NCBI GenBank assembly: GCA_009617715.1
Contig: VTFK01000149.1
Coordinates: forward strand, 930,001-994,000
Origin: Plectrocnemia conspersa
Taxonomy: Eukaryota; Arthropoda; Insecta; Trichoptera; Polycentropodidae
DNA: 64,000 nt
Direction of reading: 5' to 3'
A model generated the notes under the pieces. The model did no database searches. It was not told the origin of the DNA and worked only from the letters and a program-made list of their open reading frames with translations. This document shows positions 46,251 through 58,680 of the stretch, piece after piece. Within the stretch, counting starts at the first letter, position 1. Each line of letters opens with the position of its first letter. Position numbers and translations under genes: made by a program.

Positions 46251-47660
46251 TATTAAATAATTTTGGATTGGATCGATAATCACAGGTAAAGTTATCCTAA
46301 TCTTAAAGATAAATATCGTAAAAATCAATTCAAATTGACTTTGGTTGTAAATACATAGGAGTATTAGATATTAAACAAATCTTTAATAATTAGCTTCTTC
46401 AGCACATAGAAAGTATTCTATATATAATTTATTGTAACGGTTGAATAACAAATTAAATTTAATTTTGATGTTAGTTAAATTTGTTTAATCAGTGCTGAAA
46501 ATAATTTATACAATAAAAATGTTTAGTTAAAAATTATTATTACAAATTAAATAATATGTATTATCGCAATCAGTACATAATAGGCTGTATAATATTATTC
46601 CGAACAGATTACACTTTAATCGACTCAAATTTTAATTAACTCAGAAATGTAGAGTAACCATTTTAAATGATTTTCTCGGAAATGTTCATCGAGAAAAGGA
46701 ATTCCTGTGGGTCAACCTGTAATTATGATGTCGGGGAGTTGAAGACGTCTGGCAAATTATATAATAGTATGTTATATATACAAAAAGGGATAAGGAAACA
46801 TTTCTTCGTACATAATACACTAAATTAAATTCAGTTATCGTGCATATAATATAATATAAAATATTAGAAAAAAATTGCGTTAAAATTTTTCGGAATTATA
46901 TCTAACGAAATAAAAATGTTGATTACTTAATTAAATTTTAACCGACTACAGGTGGCCCCTAAAAATGTTTAATCAAATTTAAATTCGGGTCCGGCACCTT
47001 AACCCGACCAAACGAAATAACGCTTTAGTAAATAAGTCGGTAATTGTTTTTTTGTGTTTATTTTACCTCAATGTTTTCCCTTTGTTATAATGTTTTTTTA
47101 TTTATTTTTTCTATTAAATATTAACCACGTTTTATTTTAAAATAATGTTTTGTACAAAAAGTTGTTTTAACGCTGTTCAAGTTTTTGTGAAGCTGAAGCT
47201 AAAGACTTCTATACGTGTCATCCGCGGTCAGAGGGTTAATGGTTTATTTTTATTGCGCAATTTTTGCAAATATTACATTATTGTAACACCTAATGTATAT
47301 ATATAATGTATATGGAATTTTTCGGGAGTATTATTATTTTTGAAATCTCAGGATTCATCATGATTTTCACTTACTTTTTCTCTATATTTCGACTGCGATT
47401 CTCCAGCCATGATCACGAATTATTCGTAACTGCCGCTCTGGGCCAAGATTTTGTCATATTGTCATATATGCCCCACGTTTCGGAATCTTGTGTGAATCCT
47501 AGTCAAATTTTTATTAAGTTATATTTACATGTGACAATGGACGATTAACGGCGTGACTGTGGTGAAGGTGGCGCAGGTGGTGATGTCCGTAGATGATTTT
47601 CAGGGTTCTTGTGGCTGCGTGCGGCGAGTGTCAGGTGTGACTCTTCGAGCGACTGGTGGT
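46251..47660. other. AT-rich noncoding stretch
   Basis: Nothing recognisable except a weak open frame at 47306-47548, without known motifs. The sequence becomes GC-richer from about 47540. Confidence 0.4.
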
Positions 47661-47912
47661 TCAGGAGTTCCAGGAGTGATCTTCTGGTCTGTCAGTTAGG
47701 GCGTGCGGCTGCTGGTGGATCGACTCTCTGGCTGGGTGGATCGTTCCTCTCTGCTGTCTGCTTCTAAAACGAGTATTCTCGTCCAAAGTCTTTAGAATTA
47801 TTCGGAAACGGCTTGCAATGTGGTGATTTATTGTGTCCTTAGCCGTTTTGTCACAAAGGAACTGTTTTAACGACTCGTGTTGTGTAGTCAAACGAAAGCC
47901 TTCTTGTGCCAT
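47661..47912 (-). CDS. Unrecognised short open reading frame, 83 codons
   Basis: A minus-strand frame starting ATG at 47912 encodes a hydrophilic, basic peptide (MAQEGFRLTTQHESLKQF..., rich in R, H, Q and T). It lies in a GC-richer island, so its length and non-repetitive composition are less trivially explained by AT bias. I recognise no domain. The start is preceded (47923-47969) by an inverted pair, CTCATTGTTAATGA / CATTAACAATGAG. It could be a gag-like or other transposon relic, a micro-gene, or chance. The frame would close at 47661 with no splice signals evident. Confidence 0.15.
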   Translation of the reverse strand: MAQEGFRLTTQHESLKQFLCDKTAKDTINHHIASRFRIILKTLDENTRFRSRQQRGTIHPARESIHQQPHALTDRPEDHSWNS

Positions 47913-50900
47913 GATATTTTTCTCATTGTTAATGAATGAACGTTTTTTGTCACGGTCATTAACAATGAGACAGTGGCCTTTTTAAATGTGGATTTATATG
48001 TGTGGTCGCCACAATATATAATATATATGACTATTAATCCACGAAATCTTATTAAAGTAATTTAACTACATCCGAACTAGTAGTAGTGCTTGTGTTTCAT
48101 GCCCATACACCCCTTGCATTAATAACACTCCACTTCACCGCATTAGCAGTTTTGAAACTTTGCCATAGCAAACACCGGCATCGGGTGCATATAGTTATCA
48201 CTCACCTGCGCCACTGTTTACGTTTACCGTTTACGTCTAGGAGGTCTAGGCATTCGCGGGGTATGGAATTAATTTATCGCGGCGCACCCCAGCTGCCGGT
48301 GTATTTGATTAGCATTTAGCACGATGATGTTTCCCGTGGGCCAATTATCGAAAATCCTCCGCAAACATACGTCCATATCGTGAATGTTTTGCTTCGGCGT
48401 TAATTTGAATGCGTAATGTCTTATAATTTTGCTGAAATGCGGGAACTAATACATATTAATGCTGTGCGTTTGCTTCTACCCATCTTTGATGAATAAAACC
48501 CGAGTTTTGAGGTCGCCCCTTTCCCCGAGTTTTCGCCGTATTCAATTACGGGTAGCAGAGCGTTAGAGCGATAATCTCGAACTGCCGACCGATCAATGCA
48601 CGCAGGAGCTACATCAATCTTGATGCTAAAATTTGCGAGAAAAAGTTTGGAACAGGTAAGCTTCTTTCGCGATGCAACGGTAGTATAAAAGTTAGGAGGT
48701 TGATTGATGGTTGTATTTATTTTATAGTAAAAAAAGTTCATAAACTGCTGTTGTATTTTATATGTGAAGTTATAATATATTATATGCTATATACATATAT
48801 GTATTATTATAAAGTAATTTATATATTTGATATTGTACCTTATGGTTTATTTAAGAAAGTGTAGATTTGAATTAACTAGCGAGTGAATCAGCAATATAAT
48901 TTTTTATTATCATATTTTATACTCGCTATCAATGTGTTTGACGTTTAAACATCAGCAGTTCCGACGGAAAATTATTACGTACAAAACTGATGATTTGGTT
49001 TGGAGTTGATCATCCAGGCAATCGCTGCAGTTGCTTCTTAGAACGAAATAATTGCGACATTTGCTTGATGGGCATTGTCCAAGGTCGTATACTACAGCAG
49101 AAATCTGGTGATTTAATATATCCGTGTCCGTTTCCCAAGAAATAAATATTTTTTCTATAACGTAGAATATTTACAGTAAGCACACTTAGGTGTTATTTAT
49201 GTGATTTTTTCTGGTCGTAACGAGGGCTTTTGTGTGGTCCATCTTTTACGCTTTTATCTTGTTTCCTTGTTGATGAATGATCATTTTGGTCACAATAAAT
49301 TAACGTGAGTTTTAATAATAGGACTTCACAATTTGTTGTTTCAAGGCGCAAACATTTTATCAGCTTAATAATTCTATCGCGGTTACTTATTTTTAGTTAT
49401 TTAATTTAAATGCGAATTCGCACAGGACAAACGCCGATACAAATCCGATCTTTATGTATATATATAAAATTCGTTTTAAACATTATTAGCTAATGTATAT
49501 ACAATAAATTTGATAAATTATGTAAATAAAATGTTCTCTCAAATTTGCTGAATTAATTTAACCGTGGCTGCTCTTAATTCTGGTGTTTTAAAAAAGCTAA
49601 AATTACATCTTTGATCAAAATGTACGTAATAATAAATGAGGCATTTTCCTTTTGCCGCCCTCACTGATCAGTAATTCGCACAGCATTGTGTTATGCATAT
49701 TTTATAAGATTCGAAAAGTTTAGCGATTATAAAAGTACTTGAAGATTAATTAAAATAATAATTATTAAGCAAAAATTATTTTTTTGTTACATAATAATAT
49801 TTTCAGTAATTAATTGAATAAATTTTATTATTTTTTTTATATAAAATATTAATTGGGAACCCTATTCTATTGCTGTGTGTACGAGTATTTATATTTAAAG
49901 CAAATTCTAGAAAAATATATTATAAATACAAAATTATGACTCTTTAAATATAAATTAAAAAGGTCATCAAAATCACCGTAGTAAAATTATAATATTTGTA
50001 ATATTCTTGAAGATATTCTACATTAGCAAATCGACATTTTTTTATATATGCTAATCATGCAGAAAAATATGTCATGAAGTCTCTTGGAATATGACGATTA
50101 AAATCAAAATGATGCTCATAAAATAAAATATTGCATATGTTAAATAACATTTACGTTTGGTTTCACAGATAATCCTGTCACAGAATATTTGACTATAAAA
50201 TTTAGAATAGTCCTTACCAATGAAACAGTCAAAATAGTAACAATTTTGATTCTTGGAAAAAATATCGTAAAAAATAATACGATATTTTGCAATATTATAA
50301 GAGTTCAGATTTCCCGTACAATATCACTTATTCTATGGCTTGCAAAATTCAAGGATCGCTTGTTCCTAAACTTTCTGATTCAGATCTACATGTATATTAT
50401 TTGATATTATAGTATCTAGATCCGCCAATAGTCGGTTGATAAAAATAATATTCTTGTCGACCGACTTCAGTCAGCTGATCCATTTCCTACCAAATCATCG
50501 ATTTTAGAGTAACACTTTGAGCTTCTTGTATTTGAGACTGATGCCATTTTTGACCCACCCAATGTAAAGATACTGCCTTTCTTTGAGGTCAGACAACCAT
50601 CGATTTGAAAAAATTATCTATCAGCTTCATAAAAACGTAGCACGACCTTTATAATAACTGGGACGCCTACCTGTTTTTCAGATACGCGTTAAACGATAAT
50701 AAAGAGTAGGTCTTTCCAAAATTTTGTTTTGTTTAACAAACTATTTCTGCGAATTTTGGTCATAGTAGATACAGCCGATAAACATTTTGTTTTAATGGCG
50801 TAAAAGCATTTTTTTGTTGAAAAGAAGCATCTCATTTTGAAACAAAATTGTGGCACATAAAGAACCATGGATTTTGAAAATGGGCAAATAAACTTAATAA

Positions 50901-53900
50901 TCGAATACTCGATTGAGAACACTAATTACCGCCTTGAAATATTATACTTAAAATATTAAACAGTATAAATCAAAGACTATTAAATAAAATAGGTTTTAAA
51001 AACACATAGCACTTTATTTACTATTATATTATGTTATAAGTATGTGTATTTAATGTACCATTTACTTGCTTTTAAAGCAGAATTTAACTATAATAAATTA
51101 AATAAACTGTTGCTTGAAGATGTGACGATATTTTTTTGCGTAACGGCAATTTCTAGTATAATTTTAAAATTTCCATACACAGACTTTGCTTTAAAGTCTC
51201 TCGTTTATTTTTTTTATTATCAGTAATGATGCAAACGCTGTTTTGCATAGGTTTTTATATCAAAAGAAATTATAACTACCATTGCTGTTTTGTCAATTTC
51301 ATGATATTTTTATTACCACCGTGTACAAAATTCTACAAAGCTTTGTATATTTTACCTACACTAATAATAATGAAATAATATTAAGCTACTAACACAACAG
51401 GATTATATTTTATCTTTTTTTGCAAAAAATATTATTATGCGATTGTACTAAATCTAAAAAATATAAATTCTTACTCAATAATAATGATGAAAAAAATTAT
51501 TCAAGCATGACCGCATAAAAAGCTTTTTAACTACAAATAAACCTTATATTTGAAAGCTAGAGCTATGGTTTGCTACTCAGATTTAAATTTTGATATATTT
51601 TCTTTCAAGATATTGATTTAATAAATTTTCTTGGTTAAAAAAACGATTTCTTATAAGAATCGACTTATGATACAAGTAATTTTACATCAGGCAAATACAA
51701 TTTATTAAGTGTAGGTATAAATAAAAAAGCTGAAATCCTAAGTCAAGGATTTATATATTACAGCTGGTATATATACATAATATGATATATCGTATTAGAA
51801 TATATACGAAATATGCGACACACGTTCTGTTCTAGAAATAGATCCAAAAAAAAGTTTATTTCTTCGTTTGTTGTGCGCAAAGTGCTGGTGTGTGGCTTGG
51901 AAATGTTGTTTTTTTACTTCTTTGGTTAAAGTAAAAGTTTTTCGTACATAATTTAACTGTTTCAAAAAGCATTTTCGAGAAAATAATAAAGCATGAAAAC
52001 ATAGCGTCGGTAAACATATCAATCGAAAACTCTTAAACAAAAATGAAATGTAAATCAAATCACAATAATTTAGTTTTAAAATAGTGTGATTCGAGACACA
52101 TATGTATGTTGTAAAATCTTTTAATATTTAAGCATAATATTAATACTTAAATACAAGCATAAGATTTTTTTGTATTGTAAAAACAAATAAATTATTAAAA
52201 AAGTTTGACATATTAATCACTCAAATGCAAAATAAGTCATAAAGTGGCATCAAATTACCTTAAGAATAAAACTTTTTTTAATTAGGCAAAACGTTTCAAT
52301 TGATTTTTGGTAACTACCTTTTCCTTTTTGAAACAAATCTTATCAGCAGGATTTTTTTGATATCACTACAAATTAAATACACTATTTAAAATGCATTAAA
52401 TTTTTTTTTTTTTTTGTATAGTAGCAAATGCATAAAAATGTGACTTATGTTTATTTGACAATAACTAATATCTAAATTAGGAGCGTTAATTATTGGTGAT
52501 TTAATGTTAGCTTTCATTTTTTATTAACCTTGTATGTCATGTCGATAAGAGGGCGCAAAATCACTTCTCAGAAGTCAAAAATCCACGTCAAAAGCAATAC
52601 ATTCGTGTAAGCATTGTCGTAGTATGTTGAGAACCATTTGTGTTGTATGAATCACAATAGTGAACAATTAACTAAATACTATTTACAAGGATAGAGCGAA
52701 ACATTCGTTCTTTTGTCGTTGCATTCTTATGTGGTTATTTTTTCAGATAGTGTTCCCAACATCTGGAACGGGTACAGGGTATACCCTAAATAAATTATAT
52801 TTAAATAATAGGTAAAAAAACTCATTTTTGTACTTAAATAAATTGGACCCAAATATAAGTTAATTTGATTGTTAGATCATGGCTAATATGTTTAAAAATT
52901 AAATGGGCAAAAACTGTTTAAATATTTATTTAGATTAAAGCATTGCTGAAAAATCGATAAAAATAATCCGTAAACAATATTTTAGAACAATTAAATAATA
53001 ACCATTGTACAAAGGATCAAGATTTATCGTATAAATTAAAATCACATGTCACGATAATATGTATGTGAAATCAATGTAGCTAATTCAGCGTCGGTGCACA
53101 TATCTGGGGCGTGCGTTTCTAATTAAATGATTAATTTAAATTCAAAAGTCTTTCGTTTGTTTTTTTATATTTGGATCATTTTTTATGGTTATTAGAGTAT
53201 CTTGTAAGCGACGTTGTATTTTTTTATAAATAATATTGTTTTCTATGCAATTTTTAAGAAAATCTCGAGTAAACCGCGACTGCTTTAGAAGTTGCGAAAT
53301 AATGTTGTATAGCCCAAGACGTTTTATATTGTTAGCTTACGTTATATTGCAAAAAATGAAATAAGATAATAAGTTTTATTTAATTAGTTAAATCACTCAT
53401 TCGTGTGTTATTAAATATAAGTCAGGTATTGTTACTCTCTAGGTATTACGGGGGCGAAAAGCACGAGAGAATAAAGATTCCATTATAAATTTAACAATAC
53501 CAATTACTCCAATCTGATATCTTGACACTCACATTAAGTGCCTACTGTAAAGGTGACGGCACCTCAAATATAATATAAAAAGCTCTCGGAATTTATTGAA
53601 GCTTTCGGCGAAGGTAATCATTAGCGAAATCGAAAGGAGTCCTTCTCGAAACAACAGAGAGTGAAATGTGTTTATTCAACCGGCGCCGATTTACGTAGAT
53701 CGGGCAAACTTTGAACGTGTGATATTCGATGAAATATTTATGACCGTGATATCTTTATAACGCGAGAGCCCCCGTTCACTGTTTGCAGAAAAGCTCTCGC
53801 GGCGAAAGCCTTCTTGAATATGTATGAAAAAAGCTTTCAGGTGGGTTCCGCCATATTTAAATGGCGAGCCGGGGGGTATTGCGCGTGCCCTGGTCTGATC

Positions 53901-56900
53901 CCGTGAATTTATTCCCAAACATTGACAGTAATTGAACCGGAAAACTTGGGCTATACACTTTGTAAGTTTATGAGCTTATACGAGGCATGCTCCAATTCAC
54001 GTCTAATAAACTATCATCTATCATCGGACCGAAGAAATGTGGGAATTCAAAGCTGTTTCTGTCTCTCTTGAGAATCACCAAAAAGCAAAAGTAATATGAA
54101 TATCATACAAATATAATATGTTTAGACATTCACATTGCATAATGTAAGGGTCTTTTCTAAGACGATATATTTGTAAGTAATAGAGGAGAAAATAATTAAT
54201 TTAGTTTGTTTGGAAAGACATTAAATGTATATTCGATATATAGACTAGAATTAAGAGAAGTGTGGGTCGTTAGATATTTCCCAAAAGACATGTGACAGAT
54301 TTTTTTTAATATATCCTACATAATTGCTTAGATAAAAGTATCAATTAATCATAGCTGCTTTGATTTAATAAACATGAGAGAAATTGACATATTTGGCAAC
54401 ACTCAAAAATTTAAAGAGCGACAAAAATAATAATACGCAACTTTCTAAAACTATTAACGGTTTTCACCGTATTTTAATTTATCTATGATATTTGATACAC
54501 GCGTGGAAAAAAATTATTATCTTCTGTACTAAATTAAATTATTGTGAAGCGGCCACAATGGTTTTTCTTACAAAGAGCCACCCGGGAGACTTATGTTGCT
54601 TAATTAAAAAAGTTGTACATTATTTTTTGAGATTAATAATAATGTAAATTAACGTATTCTTTCATTTGTTCGAACTACTAAGAATAAATAATATAAGTCT
54701 TACCAGCCAAATAGGCTAATCTATTACGACGAGCACCACAGGCTGTACCTGTGAGTACTCTACAGCAATCCCGACTACTGCGACAACCCTTTTTGGGTTA
54801 TCTTGGACTCTTCCTCATTCTCATAATAACTGAAATAAAATAACGTATATTTGTGAAATAAAATTGTTTATCAAATAGCTCTTTCAGCGTTTAATTAGCT
54901 TTACTAATTTAGAGTTGATTTTCACAAGTTATATCGTCTTTTCTACCCTTTAACACATTTATGAAAATACTTTTTTATGTTTTTAAGATGCTAAGAAGTT
55001 GTTAAGAATATGATCAATGACAAAAATGCAACTATGAAATCTAAATATATTTTATTAAATAAAAAAAATACATTAAATCAAATCCTTCAAAAAAATTTTT
55101 GTCATTGTATATCAAAATAGAAATAAATCTGTGATTATACATAAAATACATATGTAGGTAAAATACATATATAACAGTTATCTATATGCTAACTCTCTTA
55201 CACCGTTTGACTGATCTAAATGAAATTGGGATAGTTATATATTCTGCAGGACCCAGCTCAAAACTTCTTGACATTTCCTACCTTTCCACCTTCTCTTAGC
55301 TACCTCACCTCTTCTCCCTTATATAACTGTGTATCATATTGAATGTGTTCCAAAATTCGCGTAGTTGCACTTTAGGACACTATGGAAGTTATAGACACCG
55401 CACCCTTCCCTCAAATATTTTACCTCACCCTCGCGATATAAATTACTATTTAGGGCTTATATAACTAGGATATATATACGTATTTCTTACAATAAATTTT
55501 GGTACATGGTTTATTAGTTAAAAACGGTTATCATTGATTTTTATTATTCTGTTAATTCTCATCGATTTATGCATTTATATTTATATATCAAATAAATATT
55601 ATTTGCTTCATTTATGATCTGCTTTTGTGTGATTTTTTTTCTATTTTTATACGTACTTTTAATATAATATATATTTTTTATCAGATCAAAAAAATTTAAG
55701 AACACTGAAATACCGCTAAAAAAATAATACTTGTATATAATAACTTTTATATCAAAATTGTATTAGTACATATATCAAACACTAAGACTTTTCCTTGTTA
55801 TTTCTATATTCATACATACAACTCGCTGCTATCATTAAATCGATATCAACGTCAATGACCACCTAGTAAAGCTTAAACGCTTCTCAAGCTCATTCAACCT
55901 TATATTTAATTCTGTTCTTGATCTATAATTTATCGTATCTTTTCCATAAATTTCCACGAAACCATTAAGCGACGAAAGCATATGTATATAGTATACATAA
56001 AGCGCAAACTCATGTGCACTTTAATCAATCCTTAATTACTTACAAACAAACACCTTTAACTATTATTCGATAAAAGTTAGTGAGCAATCAGACTTCACAA
56101 ACACATTAAGGAAAAACATCTATTGGTTTACTAGCATTCGAAATTAATTTATAAACAGCAATGAATTTATAAAAGACAAATATATATACTTTATATTTTC
56201 ATTAAGGAGTACTTTTTTACATTTGCATAACTTAAATTATCTTTCAGCGAACTGATAAAAAGTTTCAACACTAATTGCAGAAATGACTCGCTGGATAAAG
56301 AAGGCTACATTATATTCACAAAGTAACATAATATTCTCAGTAGCTGAGGGAAGTGAGATTACAAATTAAAGGGAGAATTTTTTCATCCTCTTTATAAGAT
56401 ATTTTTGTTATTATAAACACTGTAACAGTATACGTTACGGTATCTTTCGCAATCGCAGGATGGATTTTATAATAAATCATTTGTATGCAAATATTTTATT
56501 AATCATTAAATTCGACACAGTTGCGACTTGTGTTTTCCATGATTTAATTAAAAAATAAATTAGAAAAAATCTTACAAGAAAAGCATTGGCTCTTTGAAAG
56601 TAAAATCTCTAGTACTTTTATATTATATATATTTTCTTGCTTCATTACAAAAATATTAAAAGACAGGGAATGTGAGCCAATCTGAGAAGCATTTCTTTTC
56701 ATTGAGTATTTTTATTCACAATGCTTTCTATGAATTGGTCACAAACATTGCGAGTCTCATTGCCTTTTATGTAAATATGTGTTGATATGTTCTCGCGAGT
56801 ATTATTTGTTTTTTGAGATTTACGAGATTTTTGTCGTGATATTTCGGCTGAATCACACCAGCCATCTTCGAACGAATTAACTGCGTCGATTTTGGGTTTG

Positions 56901-58146
56901 TACTTGCAGCGTAATCATGTCTTTGTATTTTTATAAAATACAGCAATATTTTTAAGCATGTTATAATCATTTAAGATTAGATACGCTTTTGATTAAATTT
57001 TGTATTATTAATAAATTATGTAATGAGTAAATATATAATATTTACAAATAATGTATTTTATGGTATTAGTTTTACCTCTTTTTAAAATAATTAATTACAG
57101 TTAATGGCAGTTGCTATTATGTATAATAGTGCAGCTTTAATAAACAATAAAAATTCTCTTTCTCATGATCCATTGAGTATCTTAAAGTACAAAAATATAT
57201 TTGTATCGCTTAATGGTTGTCTGTTAGCGAGTGCAAATCCACAGGTTTACGCGGATAACAAACATCCTTAATGAACTGCATACACTTTATGATGATGTAT
57301 TCATGCCGTAGCCGACTGAGATGAAAGAGCCTGTGAAAACGTAATTATCTCTTAAATTAATCAAATTACACGCCAGGCGAAGTAAGTCACTGCGAGCTTC
57401 TCGGCTTAGTTACATAATAAGACTAATTATTATCCATTTTTGTGTGTATCGTTTAATTACACGTATTTTTAGTTAATGTTACCTAAACTCAAATAAACAC
57501 TTCAGTTAAGTATTATTCATTAGTTTCCACTTTTTTTTATTATACACTAAAATAAACGTAAAATGCAATAGAGCTCTCTAAAGCAACCCCAAAAATCTTG
57601 CAGTTATACCAAATAGAAATGGCCAACTAAGTTGCCGCTCCTCGTACAATCCATCCATTTGAGTATTTATGGTTCAACCAATTTTTATGACTGGGAGAGG
57701 AGAGCGTTATGGGACACCAGTAATTGAATCGAGCCCTTTTTATATTGTATTTAAGGGAAGTGTCACATAAAATGTATTTAATATTCTTTGAAGATCTGAA
57801 GGTAGTATTAAAGTAGTAATACATTTTCAAACGTTAAGCATAAAAATATATATTAAAACTTTCCAAGGGTGATTATTATATTAAATATTATCATGCACAG
57901 TGATACATAAAAGTTTGTGTGGCTACTTAAAAATAAACTAGTGATTCATTCATAATATCGTAATGTGCCCAATAATAACCTAAGCTATTCTAGTAATTGC
58001 TGAACATCATTAATTCTGGTCAGTTACCTATAATGGATTTAAATAAGTGTGTTTCTTATTTATTATGAATAAAATTATTATTTATATACATATATTTTTA
58101 GTATGGCAATAAATATATATATTGAATAAATTTGAGGTCCACATTG
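47913..58146. other. Noncoding stretch with several GC-richer islands
   Basis: No gene can be supported in this 10 kb. Islands of mixed composition occur at about 48080-48690 (ends near a CAG|GTAAGC-like donor, but no acceptor or known coding frame), 50440-50680, 53430-53950 and 54720-54830. Around 55180-55450 a CACCGTTTGACTGATCTAAA-type passage resembles decayed repeat sequence. Open frames such as 48086-48319, 48421-48741 and 53691-53918 carry no motif I know. The rest is AT-rich. Confidence 0.4.
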
Positions 58147-58680
58147 TTAAAGTTTGTGAAAAGTCGCTGGCACATTGCTCGTGGAATAGCAGCCATTTAT
58201 TCCCAAATACTCGCTTTCAATAGCTGTGTTGTTGTTGTAAACGTGACTCTTTAAGTTTCCCAAGAGAAAAACATCAGGTCTCTTGGGAGGCAATGGAATA
58301 TTTTCTCGACGCAAAATGAGTTTTCCTACAAACATTTCATTCACGACAGCCAAAGATTCGTTAGACATGTGACATGTAGCGCCATCTTGTTGAAACCATT
58401 ACCTGTTGTTCTATGCTTCAAATTCTTGCATTTCTGGGAAGAAAAAATCTTGTAATCGTAATCTCGTAAATCTTGGAATCGTGTATGAAAAACTTAAAAA
58501 CTTAGAAGGTGAACTTAAACTAAACAAACATAAATAAAGCGATTTTTTTGATTAACTTTTTGCAGTACCACTTTTTGTAACGGTCACCATTGGTCCCGAC
58601 ATTCATCTTAAAAATACTTAACAAGAGTATTTGCCTAAATTCGAGGTGGTCGATCGACAACCGGTTACTTTTTTGCATTA
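58147..58680 (-). pseudogene. DDE transposase fragment (Tc1/mariner-like, insect repetitive family)
   Basis: On the minus strand, WFQQDGATCHM (about 58363-58395) is followed by VNEMFVGKLILRRENIPLPP, KRPDVFLLGNLKSHVYNNNT and ESEYLGI. These are the second catalytic block, the RxxxxPPRSxDLxPxDFFLWGxLKxxVY region and the start of the C-terminal tail of DDE transposases common in insects. The frame 58368-58147 is open, but in the FLLWGYLK region the DLTPLD residues are deleted or altered, so the third catalytic acid is missing. Upstream (58597-58680, minus) a TNGDRYKKWY-like piece corresponds to the VTVNGxRYxxML block, separated by frameshifts. It is a dead copy. No inverted repeats were located. 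Confidence 0.75.
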
